64,000 nucleotides of DNA from Kitasatospora kifunensis (lineage in GTDB: Bacteria > Actinomycetota > Actinomycetes > Streptomycetales > Streptomycetaceae). Under the pieces are notes generated by a model. It searched no databases and was not told where the DNA came from. It was given only the letters and a program-made list of their open reading frames with translations. Below are positions 17,266 to 25,970 of this stretch, in pieces. The stretch lies in assembly GCF_014203855.1 (NCBI RefSeq), contig NZ_JACHJV010000001.1, positions 3,410,001-3,474,000 on the forward strand. Direction: 5' to 3'. The translations under genes were made by a program, and so were the position numbers. Every line of letters begins with the position of its first letter. Positions within the stretch are counted from its first letter, which is position 1.

Positions 17266-19049
17266 TCCTCGGCCAGCTCCAGCCAGCTCAGCTCCAGCTC
17301 CTCCTTCTCCTCACGGACCTTGCGCAGCTGCGCGTCCAGCTCGGCGACCTTGCTGAAGTCGGCGGCGTGATCGGCCATCTGACCGTGCAGCTTGCTCTCC
17401 TCCTTGTCCAGCTTCGCGATCTGACGCTCGATCCGCTGCAGCTCCTTCTTCGCCGCCCGGGTGTCCCCGACGGCCTTCGCGGGCGCGGCGGCGACGGCCG
17501 GTGCGGCGGCGGCCACCACGGCGGCGCGGCGCTCCAGGTACTCGTCCACGCCGTTCGGCAGCATCCGCATCCGGCGGTCGCCGAGCAGCGCCTGCACCGT
17601 GTCGGTGGTGCGCTCGATGAAGAACCGGTCGTGGCTGATCACGATCATCGAGCCGGGCCAGCCGTCGAGCAGGTCCTCGAGCTGGTTGAGGGTCTCGATG
17701 TCCAGGTCGTTGGTGGGCTCGTCCAGGAAGAGCACGTTGGGCTCGTCCATCAGCAGCCGCAGCAGCTGCAGGCGCCGCCGCTCACCACCGGACAGGTCGC
17801 CGACCGGGGTCCACTGCTTGTCCTTGCCGAAGCCGAACTGCTCGCAGAGCTGACCGGCGCTCATCTCCCGGCCCTTGCCGAGGTCGACCCGCGAGCGGAT
17901 CTGCTCGACGGCCTGCAGCACCCGGGTGGCGGGGTCGAGCTCGGCGACCTCCTGGGAGAGGTAGGCCAGCCGCACCGTCTTTCCGACCTTGACCACGCCG
18001 GACGCGGGCTGCACGTCGCCCTGCGTGGCGTAGGCGGCCTGCAGGGCGCGCAGCAGCGAGGTCTTGCCGGCGCCGTTGACGCCGAGCAGGCCGACCCGGT
18101 CGCCGGGGCCGAGGTTCCAGGTCAGGTGCTCCAGCAGCAGCTTGTCACCGGCCTTGACGGTGACGTCCTCCAACTCGAAGACGGTGCGGCCCAGGCGCGC
18201 GTTGGCGAACTTCATCAGCTCGCTGCGGTCGCGCACCTCGGGGACGTCGGCGATCAGCGCGTTGGCCGCCTCGATCCGGTAGCGCGGCTTGGAGGTCCGG
18301 GCGGGGGCGCCGCGGCGCAGCCAGGCCAGCTCCTTGCGGGCCAGGTTCTGCCGCTTCTGCTCCTCGGTGGCCTCGATCCGGGAGCGCTCGGCGCGCGCGA
18401 AGACGTAGTCGGAGTAGCCGCCTTCGTACTCGCGCACCTCGCCGTGCTGCACGTCCCACATCCGGGTGCAGACCTGGTCCAGGAACCAGCGGTCGTGGGT
18501 CACGCAGACCAGCGCCGAGCGGCGGTTCTGCAGGTGCTGGGCGAGCCAGGCGATGCCCTCGACGTCGAGGTGGTTGGTGGGCTCGTCCAGCACGATCAGG
18601 TCGGGCTCGCCGAGCAGCAGCTTGGCCAGCGCGATCCGGCGCCGCTCGCCACCGGAGAGCGGGCCGATCACGGTGTCCAGGCCGTTCGCGAAGCCGGGCA
18701 GGTCCAGGCCGCCGAACAGGCCCTGGATGATGTCGCGGATCCGGGCGTCGCCGAGCCACTCGTGGTCGGCGCGGTCGGCGATCACCTCGTGCCGGATGGT
18801 GGCGTTCGGGTCGAGCGAGTCGTGCTGCGTGAGCACCGCCATCCGCAGACCGCCGGAGTGGGTGATCCGCCCGGTGTCGGGCTCCTCCAGCTTGGCGAGC
18901 ATCCGGATCAGCGTGGTCTTGCCGTCGCCGTTGCGCCCGACGACGCCGATCCGGTCCCCCTCGCTGACGCCGAGGCTGACCCCGTCGAGAAGGGCCCGGG
19001 TGCCGTAGACCTTCGTGACGGACTCGATGGTGGCGAGGTTGACGGCCAC
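17256..19049 (-). CDS. ABC-F family ATPase (Uup/EttA-like, ribosome-associated)
   Basis: A 597-residue soluble protein with two ATPase cassettes and no membrane segment. Walker A motifs are GRNGDGKTT and GVNGAGKTS, there are two LSGGERRR signatures, and Walker B motifs are LIVLDEPTNHLD and VLFLDEPTNDLD. The inter-domain linker (about 235-300) is helical and basic. The C-terminal coiled coil (about 520-597) with KLDKEESKLHGQM matches Uup-type proteins. ABC-F proteins act on ribosomes in translation or antibiotic protection. GTG 19049 begins the conserved N-terminus, with GGAG 10 bp upstream. It follows ispE across a MITE-like hairpin. Confidence 0.9.
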   Translation of the reverse strand: MAVNLATIESVTKVYGTRALLDGVSLGVSEGDRIGVVGRNGDGKTTLIRMLAKLEEPDTGRITHSGGLRMAVLTQHDSLDPNATIRHEVIADRADHEWLGDARIRDIIQGLFGGLDLPGFANGLDTVIGPLSGGERRRIALAKLLLGEPDLIVLDEPTNHLDVEGIAWLAQHLQNRRSALVCVTHDRWFLDQVCTRMWDVQHGEVREYEGGYSDYVFARAERSRIEATEEQKRQNLARKELAWLRRGAPARTSKPRYRIEAANALIADVPEVRDRSELMKFANARLGRTVFELEDVTVKAGDKLLLEHLTWNLGPGDRVGLLGVNGAGKTSLLRALQAAYATQGDVQPASGVVKVGKTVRLAYLSQEVAELDPATRVLQAVEQIRSRVDLGKGREMSAGQLCEQFGFGKDKQWTPVGDLSGGERRRLQLLRLLMDEPNVLFLDEPTNDLDIETLNQLEDLLDGWPGSMIVISHDRFFIERTTDTVQALLGDRRMRMLPNGVDEYLERRAAVVAAAAPAVAAAPAKAVGDTRAAKKELQRIERQIAKLDKEESKLHGQMADHAADFSKVAELDAQLRKVREEKEELELSWLELAEEAS

Positions 19050-19090
19050 GTGTGCTGCGCTCCTGGGCTGGATGGACTGGAGCCTCCAGC

Positions 19091-19158
19091 CTAGGCCCTG
19101 TCTGATCAATTCCCGCCGGGCGCCCGACGCCGGGCAAGATCGGCCGGACAGGGCCTAG
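19091..19158. repeat. 68-bp imperfect palindrome with 12-bp perfect ends (MITE-like)
   Basis: CTAGGCCCTGTC (19091-19102) is exactly inverted at 19147-19158, and the inner parts remain partly complementary (GATC and CCGGGCG blocks). The ends form CTAG, a duplication typical of some IS5-group elements. The right arm carries the TAG stop of ispE. It could act as the ispE terminator or be a decayed miniature element. Confidence 0.65.
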
Positions 19159-20099
19159 TCGGCGCGCCCGCTCTCCCCGTCAGCGCTGGTGATCACGTGC
19201 GCTCCCCGGACCGGCCCGTAGGTGGCGTGGGCGGTGCGGCAGGTCCCGGAGGCGGTCAGGGCCTCGGCGACGGCCTGGGCCGCGGCGGCGTCCTTGACCA
19301 GGAAGGCGCAGGTCGGCCCGGAGCCGGAGACCAGGGCGCCGAGAGCGCCGGCCGCGAGGCCCGCCGCCAGGCAGTCGGCCAGCGCCGGGCGCAGCGAGAG
19401 CGCGGCGGCCTGCAGGTCGTTGGCGAGTGCGGCGGCCAGGGCCACCGGGTCGCCGTCGGCCAGGGCGGCCAGCAGCGCCGGGTCGGCGTCGGGGGTGGGC
19501 AGGTCGGCTTCGGTCGAGCCGGTGCCGGCGGCCTCGCGCAGGCGGTCGCACTCGCGGAAGACGGCGGGCGTGGACAGGCCGCCGTCGGCGACCGCGAAGA
19601 CCCAGTGGAAGCCACCGCTCACCGGCAGCGGCTCCAGCAGCTCGCCCCGGCCGCGGCCCAGCGCGACGCCACCCAGCAGTGCGAACGGCACGTCGGAGCC
19701 CAGCTCGGCGGCGAGCGTGAGCAGCTCGGGCAGCGGGGTGGCCCGGTTCCAGAGCGCGTCACAGGCGACCAGCGCGGCGGCCCCGTCGGCGCTGCCGCCC
19801 GCCATGCCGCCGGCCACCGGGATGGCCTTGGCGATGTGCAGCTCGACGTTCGGCTCGATCCCGTGGTGCGCGGCCAGCAGTCGGGCGGCGCGGGCAGCCA
19901 GGTTGGTGTCGTCCAGCGGGACCAGCGAGGCGTCCGGGCCGGTGCAGGTCAGCGTGACCCCAACGCCCTGGCGGGCCGTCACCTCGTCGCCGAGGGCCAC
20001 CGCGAAGAAGACGTTGGCCAGGTCGTGGAAGCCGTCGCTGCGCAGGCCGCCGACGCCGAGCTGGACGTTGACCTTCGCGGGTACCCGGACGGTGATCAC
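19155..20099 (-). CDS. ispE: 4-diphosphocytidyl-2-C-methyl-D-erythritol kinase
   Basis: The fourth enzyme of the MEP isoprenoid pathway, phosphorylating CDP-ME with ATP. At 314 residues it has a GHMP-kinase layout: [14 protein letters not shown] at the start, the glycine-rich ATP loop [18 protein letters not shown] near residue 95, [18 protein letters not shown], and the C-terminal [11 protein letters not shown] loop. It starts at GTG 20099 with a 4-bp overlap (GTGA) onto the end of ksgA, so the two are translationally coupled as in other actinobacteria. Its TAG stop coincides with the edge of the 68-bp palindrome, so the last codons may have been altered by that element. Confidence 0.95.
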   Translation of the reverse strand: MITVRVPAKVNVQLGVGGLRSDGFHDLANVFFAVALGDEVTARQGVGVTLTCTGPDASLVPLDDTNLAARAARLLAAHHGIEPNVELHIAKAIPVAGGMAGGSADGAAALVACDALWNRATPLPELLTLAAELGSDVPFALLGGVALGRGRGELLEPLPVSGGFHWVFAVADGGLSTPAVFRECDRLREAAGTGSTEADLPTPDADPALLAALADGDPVALAAALANDLQAAALSLRPALADCLAAGLAAGALGALVSGSGPTCAFLVKDAAAAQAVAEALTASGTCRTAHATYGPVRGAHVITSADGESGRAD

Positions 20100-20977
20100 A
20101 GCGCCGGCCCCTTCGGCTTGTGTTCGGCGATGGCGGCGAACTGCTCGACGGTGAGCATCTCGCCGCGCAGCGTGTGGTCGATGCCGGCGGCGGCGATCGC
20201 CTGCTCGGCGGCGGCCGGCGAGCCGGCCCAGCCGGCCAGCGCGGCGCGCAGCGTCTTGCGGCGCTGGGCGAAGGCGGCGTCCACCACGGCGAACACCTCG
20301 GTGCGGCTTGCCGTGGTGACCGGCGGCTGCCGGCGGACCAGCGAGACCAGGCCGGAGTCGACGTTGGGCGCCGGCCAGAAGACGTTGCGGCCGATCGCGC
20401 CGGCCCGCTTGACCTCGGCGTACCAGTTGGCCTTGACCGAGGGCACCCCGTAGACCTTGTTGCCGGGCTTGGCGGCCAGCCGGTCGGCCACCTCGGACTG
20501 CACCATCACCAGGGTCCGCTCGATGCTGGGGAAGGTGGCCAGCATGTGCAGCAGGACCGGGACGGCGACGTTGTACGGCAGGTTGGCCACCAGCGCGGTG
20601 GGCGCGGGCCCGGGCAGCTCGGCGACCTCCATCGCGTCGCTGAGCACCAGGTCGAAGCTGCCCGTCTTGTCCGGCATCCGGGCGGCGATGGTGGTCGGCA
20701 GGTGCTGGGCGAGCAGCGGGTCGATCTCGACGGCGGTGACGTGCGCGGCGACCTCGAGCAGCGCCAGGGTGAGCGAGCCGAGTCCGGGACCGACCTCCAC
20801 CACGGCGTCCTCGGGCGTCACCCCCGCGGCCCGCACGATCCGGCGCACGGTGTTGGCGTCGATCACGAAGTTCTGCCCGCGCTGCTTGGTCGGGCGGACC
20901 CCGAGGGCGGCGGCCAGCTCCCGGATGTCGGAGGCGCCGAGCAGATGGCTGTCAGGGGTGGGGTCGGTGGTGCTCAC
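20096..20977 (-). CDS. rsmA: 16S rRNA dimethyladenosine transferase KsgA/RsmA
   Basis: Dimethylates two adjacent adenosines in helix 45 of 16S rRNA using SAM, late in 30S assembly. A 293-residue protein with [20 protein letters not shown] motif [15 protein letters not shown], and the adenine-methylase motif [15 protein letters not shown]. The GTG at 20977 gives the expected length. There is no ribosome-binding site, but TATCCT sits 6 bp upstream, suggesting a leaderless mRNA. It is followed by overlapping ispE. In many actinobacteria rpfB lies between tatD and ksgA; here only about 140 bp separates them. Confidence 0.95.
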   Translation of the reverse strand: MSTTDPTPDSHLLGASDIRELAAALGVRPTKQRGQNFVIDANTVRRIVRAAGVTPEDAVVEVGPGLGSLTLALLEVAAHVTAVEIDPLLAQHLPTTIAARMPDKTGSFDLVLSDAMEVAELPGPAPTALVANLPYNVAVPVLLHMLATFPSIERTLVMVQSEVADRLAAKPGNKVYGVPSVKANWYAEVKRAGAIGRNVFWPAPNVDSGLVSLVRRQPPVTTASRTEVFAVVDAAFAQRRKTLRAALAGWAGSPAAAEQAIAAAGIDHTLRGEMLTVEQFAAIAEHKPKGPAL

Positions 20978-20983
20978 CGGGCA

Positions 20984-20989
20984 AGGATA
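20984..20989 (-). promoter_or_regulatory. -10 box of a leaderless ksgA transcript
   Basis: TATCCT on the minus strand ends 6 nt before the GTG start of ksgA, placing the transcription start at or next to the start codon. No Shine-Dalgarno sequence is present. Confidence 0.5.
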
Positions 20990-21117
20990 GGCGTTTTTGC
21001 AGCCACAGAACTCGGACCCATGGGCCGCTTGGTGAGCTGTTCCTGCGCTGCGGGCGGGTGCCGCCTCCTCCCAGCCTCCGGCCGGGCCCCCTCCGGCGAC
21101 CCCCACCCTCCGCTACG

Positions 21118-22008
21118 TCACAGCTCAGTCGCTCGCAAGCCGAAGGCGCGTGCGGTGTTCGCCGCGATCGCGCTGCTCAGCTCCTCCTCCGCCAGACCCA
21201 GGGTCTGGGCCATCGAGCGCACCGTGACCGGGATCAGGTAGGGCGCGTTCGGCCGTCCCCGGTAGGGGTGCGGGGTGAGGAACGGCGCGTCGGTCTCCAC
21301 CAGCACCCGGTCCAGCGGGGTGACGGCCAGCGCGTCGCGCAGCGGCTGGTTGGCCTTGAAGGTGACCGGGCCGGCGAACGAGAGGTACCAGCCGTGCTCG
21401 GCGCAGACCTTGGCCATCTCGGCGTCGCCGGAGTAGCAGTGGAAGACGGTCCGCTCGGGGGCGCCCTCGGCGAGCAGCACCTCGATCACGTCCTGGTGCG
21501 CGTCCCGGTCGTGGATCACCAGGGCCTTGCCGTGGCGCTTGGCGATCTCGATGTGGCGGCGGAAGGACTCCTTCTGGATGTCCACGCCCTCCGGTCCGGT
21601 ACGGAAGTAGTCGAGCCCGGTCTCGCCGACGGCGCGCACCTGCTCCAGCGCGGCGAGCCGGTCGATCTCGGCGAGCGCCTCCTCCAGCGCCGCCGAACCA
21701 CCGGGAGTGCGCCGCTGGCCCGACCAGCCATCAGGGTCACCGAGCACCAGCCGGGGCGCCTCGTTGGGGTGCAGCGCGACCGCCGCGTGCACCTGCTCGA
21801 ACTCGGCGGCAAGTTCCGCGGCCCAGCGCGAGCCCGGCAGGTCGCAGCCGACCTGCACCACCGTGGTCACGCCCACCGCGGCGGCCTTGGCGAGCGCCTC
21901 GGCCGGGGTGCCGGACTGCATGTCCAGATGGGTGTGCGAGTCGGCCACCGCGACCGCCAGCGGCGCGGGCGGCGGGGGCGGGGTGGTGCGGTCGTCCTTG
22001 GCAGCCAT
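21118..22008 (-). CDS. tatD: TatD-family metal-dependent DNase
   Basis: A 296-residue TIM-barrel hydrolase. Metal ligands are visible in ADSHTHLDMQ (His-x-His), GETGLDYFRTG, VIHDRDAHQD, VFHCYSGD and VETDAPFLTPHPYRG. TatD proteins are magnesium-dependent 3'-5' exonucleases implicated in DNA repair and quality control. The start at ATG 22008 gives a short Pro-rich extension before the domain. It lies upstream of ksgA-ispE in the conserved tatD-(rpfB)-ksgA-ispE order, with rpfB absent here. Confidence 0.93.
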   Translation of the reverse strand: MAAKDDRTTPPPPPAPLAVAVADSHTHLDMQSGTPAEALAKAAAVGVTTVVQVGCDLPGSRWAAELAAEFEQVHAAVALHPNEAPRLVLGDPDGWSGQRRTPGGSAALEEALAEIDRLAALEQVRAVGETGLDYFRTGPEGVDIQKESFRRHIEIAKRHGKALVIHDRDAHQDVIEVLLAEGAPERTVFHCYSGDAEMAKVCAEHGWYLSFAGPVTFKANQPLRDALAVTPLDRVLVETDAPFLTPHPYRGRPNAPYLIPVTVRSMAQTLGLAEEELSSAIAANTARAFGLRATEL

Positions 22009-22120
22009 GGTTCAGAAGCCTAGCGGGGCGTGCCGCGCGGGCCCGTCCGACTGGGGACGGACCCGCGCTGGGCCGAAGCAGAGCGGAGCTGGGCCGGAGC
22101 GGAGCTGGGCCGGAGCGGTG

Positions 22121-22621
22121 CTAGGCGGCCGGCAGCCAGAACTGGTACCAGTGCTGCCGGTACCTGGGCTCCTTGGGCTCGCTGGGCGGCGCGGCCGGCT
22201 CGGCGTGCGCGGCGTATCCGGGGGTGTAGTGGCGGGAGCTCTCAACCGTGGCCACCCGCCCCGGGCGCATGATCCGCACCGTGTGGCCGCCGCAGCCCGG
22301 GCAACTCGGCTGGAGCAGCGGCGACGGCACCCGCACCCCGTTGGCGAAGTACTGGACCACGGTGTGTCCGTCCTCGGCCTGGTGGTGCTCGATGTCGTAC
22401 GCCTGCTCCCAGCCGTAGCCGCAGCTCAGGCAGGCGAAGGAGTAGGCCTCTTGGACCGTGGCACCGGACCGGGGGAGACGGCCGAGGTGCTGCGCGGCGG
22501 CCATGCCGCCGGCGCCGGAGGGGGCGGCGCGGTCAGGGGTGGCGTGGTCAGGGGTGTCTGGGGCCGGCTTCAGGCCGGTCAGCGGCGTGCCACCCAGAGG
22601 GCTACCGATTGTGTCGCTCAT
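22121..22621 (-). CDS. Conserved zinc-ribbon protein of unknown function
   Basis: A 166-residue protein. A central region (about 62-115) carries two cysteine pairs, CLSCGYGW and CPGCGG, suggesting a zinc ribbon. The flanks are Pro/Ala-rich and the C-terminus ends in aromatic residues (RYRQHWYQFWLPAA). Streptomyces genomes contain similar proteins, to my recollection, but no function is known to me. It starts at ATG 22621 and sits between tatD and a hairpin-rich non-coding stretch. Confidence 0.7.
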   Translation of the reverse strand: MSDTIGSPLGGTPLTGLKPAPDTPDHATPDRAAPSGAGGMAAAQHLGRLPRSGATVQEAYSFACLSCGYGWEQAYDIEHHQAEDGHTVVQYFANGVRVPSPLLQPSCPGCGGHTVRIMRPGRVATVESSRHYTPGYAAHAEPAAPPSEPKEPRYRQHWYQFWLPAA

Positions 22622-22674
22622 CGCGGTCTCCCAGCGCCCGCCGGACGTTCGTCCGGTCCGGGTCTTTCCATCCG

Positions 22675-22815
22675 ATGAAATGCCCCCGCGCCCCGAAGCG
22701 ATGCCCGGCTTGCCGAGACTTGGCCCCGAGTTGGGGATCCCTGTACGAAGGGCCCGTGGAACCGCAGCTCAGTGCGGGTTTAGCGGGTTCTCCGCTTTAC
22801 CTTGTCGCCTGACAT
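22675..22815. ncRNA. Candidate structured RNA: chain of four hairpins
   Basis: The 330-bp gap between the zinc-ribbon gene and rsmI holds four consecutive perfect short hairpins: CCCC/GGGG (22724-22736), CCCT/AGGG (22739-22752), CCGCA/TGCGG (22762-22777) and AGCGG/CCGCT (22782-22796). The one small open frame here has low third-position GC and a TTA codon, unlike neighbouring genes, so coding is unlikely. The strand is undecided: it could be a leader of the zinc-ribbon gene (minus) or an independent RNA. I do not recognise a known riboswitch. Confidence 0.35.
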
Positions 22816-22951
22816 CGGGCGCGCGCCGAACGCCTTCGGGCCGTCCGAAACCGGCCGAGGCACCGGCGTACGCGGTGGTGTCCATCACTCCACCGTACGC
22901 GCGTGCGACCCACCGGGCGAGGGCTTGTTCACCGGCTTTGACCAGCGATGA

Positions 22952-23797
22952 TCACGAGCTGTGCTTGACCGCCACCACCGCGTCGAAGACCTCGCGCTTG
23001 GGCCGACCGACCGCGAGCGCCACCGCCGCGATCGCCTCCTTGCGGCGCTCGCCGGCCGCCTCCCGCGCGGCCACCCGTTCGGCCAGCTCGGCGGCCGTCA
23101 GCTGCTGCGGCGCGGCGGGCGGGGCGCCGGCCACCACCACGGTGATCTCGCCGCGCACCCCCTCGGCCGCCCAGTCGGCCAGCTCGCCGAGCGGGCCGCG
23201 CTTGACCTCCTCGTAGGTCTTGGTCAGCTCACGGCAGACGGCCGCCGATCGTTCGGCACCGAAGGCCTCGGCCATCGCGACCAGCGTCTCGGCGATCCGG
23301 TGCGGCGCCTCGAAGAAGACCATGGTGCGCGGTTCGGCGGCGATCTCGGCCAGCGCGCGGGAGCGGTCGCCGGCCTTGCGCGGCAGGAAGCCCTCGAAGG
23401 TGAAGCGGTCCACCGGCAACGCGGACAGCGCCAGTGCGGTGAGCACGGCGGAGGGTCCCGGCACCGCGGTGACCTTGATCCCGGCCTCGACGGCGGCGGC
23501 CACCAGGCGGTAGCCGGGGTCGGAGACCGAGGGCATCCCGGCGTCGGTCACCAGCAGCACCCGGGCCCCGCCGACCAGCGCCTCGACCAGCTCCGGGGTG
23601 CGGCCGACCTCGTTCCCCTCGAAGTAGGAGAGCACCCGCCCGGTGGGGGTGACGCCGAGCGCCTGGGTGAGCCGGCGCAGCCGCCGGGTGTCCTCCGCCG
23701 CGATCACGTCCGCCGAGGCGAGCTCGGTGAGCAGTCGGGGCGGGGCGTCCGCGACGTCGCCGATGGGGGTTCCTGCCAGCACGAGTACACCAGTCAC
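22952..23797 (-). CDS. rsmI: 16S rRNA 2'-O-ribose C1402 methyltransferase RsmI
   Basis: Uses SAM to methylate the ribose of C1402 in the decoding centre. A 281-residue protein with family motifs LAGTPIGD near the start, AAEDTRRLRRL, VTDAGMPSVSDPGY, VPGPSAVLTAL, FEGFLPRK and CRELTKTYEEV. GTG 23797 is preferred since AGGA lies 8 bp upstream; ATG 23806, three codons earlier, is possible. It is divergent from the protein O-mannosyltransferase gene, the usual Streptomyces arrangement. Confidence 0.94.
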   Translation of the reverse strand: MTGVLVLAGTPIGDVADAPPRLLTELASADVIAAEDTRRLRRLTQALGVTPTGRVLSYFEGNEVGRTPELVEALVGGARVLLVTDAGMPSVSDPGYRLVAAAVEAGIKVTAVPGPSAVLTALALSALPVDRFTFEGFLPRKAGDRSRALAEIAAEPRTMVFFEAPHRIAETLVAMAEAFGAERSAAVCRELTKTYEEVKRGPLGELADWAAEGVRGEITVVVAGAPPAAPQQLTAAELAERVAAREAAGERRKEAIAAVALAVGRPKREVFDAVVAVKHSS

Positions 23798-23911
23798 GCT
23801 CCCCATCCTGTCAGGCCCGAGGACCTGCCCCGCTCAACGGCGGCGTCGACGGCGAATGGTGACGAACCGGGCAGCTTCGCAGGGCGCGGTCCCGCCATGT
23901 GGCCCCGCCCC

Positions 23912-23917
23912 TACGAT
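23912..23917 (+). promoter_or_regulatory. -10 box of a leaderless mannosyltransferase transcript
   Basis: TACGAT lies 6 bp before the GTG at 23924. A streptomycete -10 at this spacing implies translation from the 5' end of the mRNA. No ribosome-binding site is present. Confidence 0.5.
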
Positions 23918-23923
23918 GTGCGG

Positions 23924-25804
23924 GTGAATGGCGAGACGGCGGCAGAGACGACAGTGGTTGAGACCACCGCGGACACCCCGGGCGACACCGACCCGGACGA
24001 CGGGCTCCACGGGGTCGACACCGTAGGCGTCCCGGCACCGCGCGCGGCCGCCGAGCCGAGCGGCAGCTGGCTGCGCAGGCTGGCCGCGCACGACTACCGG
24101 CCACCGCGCCGGGCCTCGCTCGCCGAGCGCCTGGTGCCGCCGATGCCGGACGGCCCCGGGGTCACCCCGGACGTGCTCGCCCCCTCGCCGCTGCTGCTGC
24201 GGGCCGGCATCCAGCTGAACCCGCGCCTGTGGAACTGGCTCTGCCGCTGGGCGGGCTGGGTGGGCCCGCTGGTGGTGGCGCTCTTCGGCGGCCTGCTGCG
24301 GTTCTGGCACCTGGGCAGCCCGAACGCGGTCATCTTCGACGAGACGTACTACGCCAAGGACGCCTACGCGCTCTGGCAGGGCGGCTACGAGACCTCCTGG
24401 CCGGACAACGCCAACGCCCAGCTGGTGCAGGCGCACCAGGTGATCCCGTACCGCACCGACCCGTCCTTCATCGTGCACCCGCCGGTCGGCAAGTGGCTGA
24501 TAGGCATGGGCGAGCAGATCTTCGGGATGCATCCGTTCGGTTGGCGGTTCATGGTCGCCCTGCTCGGTTCGCTCTCGATCCTGATGCTCGCCCGGATCGC
24601 CCGCCGACTCTTCCGCTCCACCCTGCTGGGCTGCGTGGCCGGCCTGCTGCTCTCGGTGGACGGCCTGCACTTCGTGCTGAGCCGCACCTCGCTGCTCGAT
24701 CTGATCGTCATGTTCTGGACCCTGGCCGCCTTCGGGTTCCTGCTGCTGGACCGGGACCACACCAGGGCCAGGATCGCCCGCCGACTCGGCGAGGTGTCCG
24801 ATCCCGTCCTCGCCCACAAGCTGCGGCTGGGGCTGCGGCCCTACCGGCTGGCGGCCGGCGTCTGCGTGGGCCTGGCCTGCTCCACCAAGTGGAGCGGCAT
24901 GTACGTGGCCGCCTTCTTCGGCCTGCTGACCGTCTTCTGGGACCTGGGCGCGCGCAAGCTGGCCGGCGCCCGCCGCCCGTACTGGTCCACCCTGGTCCGC
25001 GACGGCCTGCCCGCCTTCGCCTCGATCGTGGTGGTCTCGCTGGTCGTCTACGTCGGCTCCTGGTCCGGCTGGCTGGCCAGCAGCTCGGTGCCGGGCAAGG
25101 GCGGCTACGGCCGGGACTGGGCGGTGGGCCGGCCCGGCCTGTCCACCGAGTTCGTCTCGCTGCCGCTGTTCGGCAAGGTCAAGATGCCGTTCCGGGTGGA
25201 CATGACCTGGGTGCCCGAGGGCTTGCGGGCGCTGTGGCACTACCACTCGCAGATGTACAACTTCAACATCGGCCTCAGCACCCCCCACCTGTACCAGTCC
25301 AACCCGTGGAGCTGGCTGGTGCTGGGCCGCCCCGTCTCCTTCTACTACGAGTCGCCCAAGCTCGGGGAGAGCGGCTGCAAGGCCACCCAGTGCGCCTCCG
25401 AGGTGCTGGCGATCGGCACCCCGCTGCTCTGGTGGGCGGGCGTGATCGCGCTGGTGTACTGCCTGTACCGGTGGGTGCTGCGGCGCGACTGGCGGGCCGG
25501 CGCGGTGCTGTGCGGACTGGGCGCGGGGCTGCTGCCCTGGTTCGAGTACCAGCACCGGACCATCTTCCTGTTCTACGCGGTGGCCTTCGTGCCGTTCCTG
25601 GTACTCGCGGTGACCATGCTGATCGGCGCGCTGATCGGCCCCTCGGGCGCCAGTTACGAGCGGCGGCTGGTGGGCGGCGCGGCGGCCGGGGTGCTGGTGC
25701 TGGCCGTGATGTGGAACTTCCTCTACTTCCTTCCGCTGTACACCGGCCAGGTGATTCCGATGGACGCCTGGCGCTCGCGGATGTGGTTCACCAGCTGGAT
25801 CTGA
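23924..25804 (+). CDS. pmt: Protein O-mannosyltransferase (PMT, GT39)
   Basis: An integral membrane enzyme that transfers mannose from polyprenyl-phosphate-mannose to exported proteins during Sec translocation. A 626-residue protein with a long cytoplasmic N-terminus (about 1-100) and then about ten helices. The catalytic loop 1 motif is VIFDETYYAKDAY (Asp-Glu pair), followed by FIVHPPVGKWLIGMGEQIFG and later FEYQHRTIFLFYAVAF, all PMT hallmarks. In Streptomyces coelicolor this enzyme glycosylates lipoproteins and is needed for phiC31 infection. GTG 23924 fits a leaderless start. Confidence 0.94.
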   Translation: MNGETAAETTVVETTADTPGDTDPDDGLHGVDTVGVPAPRAAAEPSGSWLRRLAAHDYRPPRRASLAERLVPPMPDGPGVTPDVLAPSPLLLRAGIQLNPRLWNWLCRWAGWVGPLVVALFGGLLRFWHLGSPNAVIFDETYYAKDAYALWQGGYETSWPDNANAQLVQAHQVIPYRTDPSFIVHPPVGKWLIGMGEQIFGMHPFGWRFMVALLGSLSILMLARIARRLFRSTLLGCVAGLLLSVDGLHFVLSRTSLLDLIVMFWTLAAFGFLLLDRDHTRARIARRLGEVSDPVLAHKLRLGLRPYRLAAGVCVGLACSTKWSGMYVAAFFGLLTVFWDLGARKLAGARRPYWSTLVRDGLPAFASIVVVSLVVYVGSWSGWLASSSVPGKGGYGRDWAVGRPGLSTEFVSLPLFGKVKMPFRVDMTWVPEGLRALWHYHSQMYNFNIGLSTPHLYQSNPWSWLVLGRPVSFYYESPKLGESGCKATQCASEVLAIGTPLLWWAGVIALVYCLYRWVLRRDWRAGAVLCGLGAGLLPWFEYQHRTIFLFYAVAFVPFLVLAVTMLIGALIGPSGASYERRLVGGAAAGVLVLAVMWNFLYFLPLYTGQVIPMDAWRSRMWFTSWI

Positions 25805-25970
25805 CGGCGTCGCGGGGCCCGCCGGTACGCCCGTTCCCAGCTGGCAGATGTGTACCAGCTCTGTCACGAGCGGCCCCCTTGCGCCGGCGCACCCCCGCAG
25901 GCGGCTTAGGCTGGGCTGCCGGTTTCGGTCGGCCACCCAGTCTTGTCGTCATCCCAGGGGGAGCACCACC

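Noticed and set aside
22675..22812. Small Cys-containing open frame (about 45 codons)
   Set aside because: Third-position GC is low, a TTA codon is present, and the region folds into serial hairpins; a non-coding explanation fits better.
23834..25936. 700-residue minus-strand open frame
   Set aside because: Antisense to the protein O-mannosyltransferase gene; low-complexity translation without domains.
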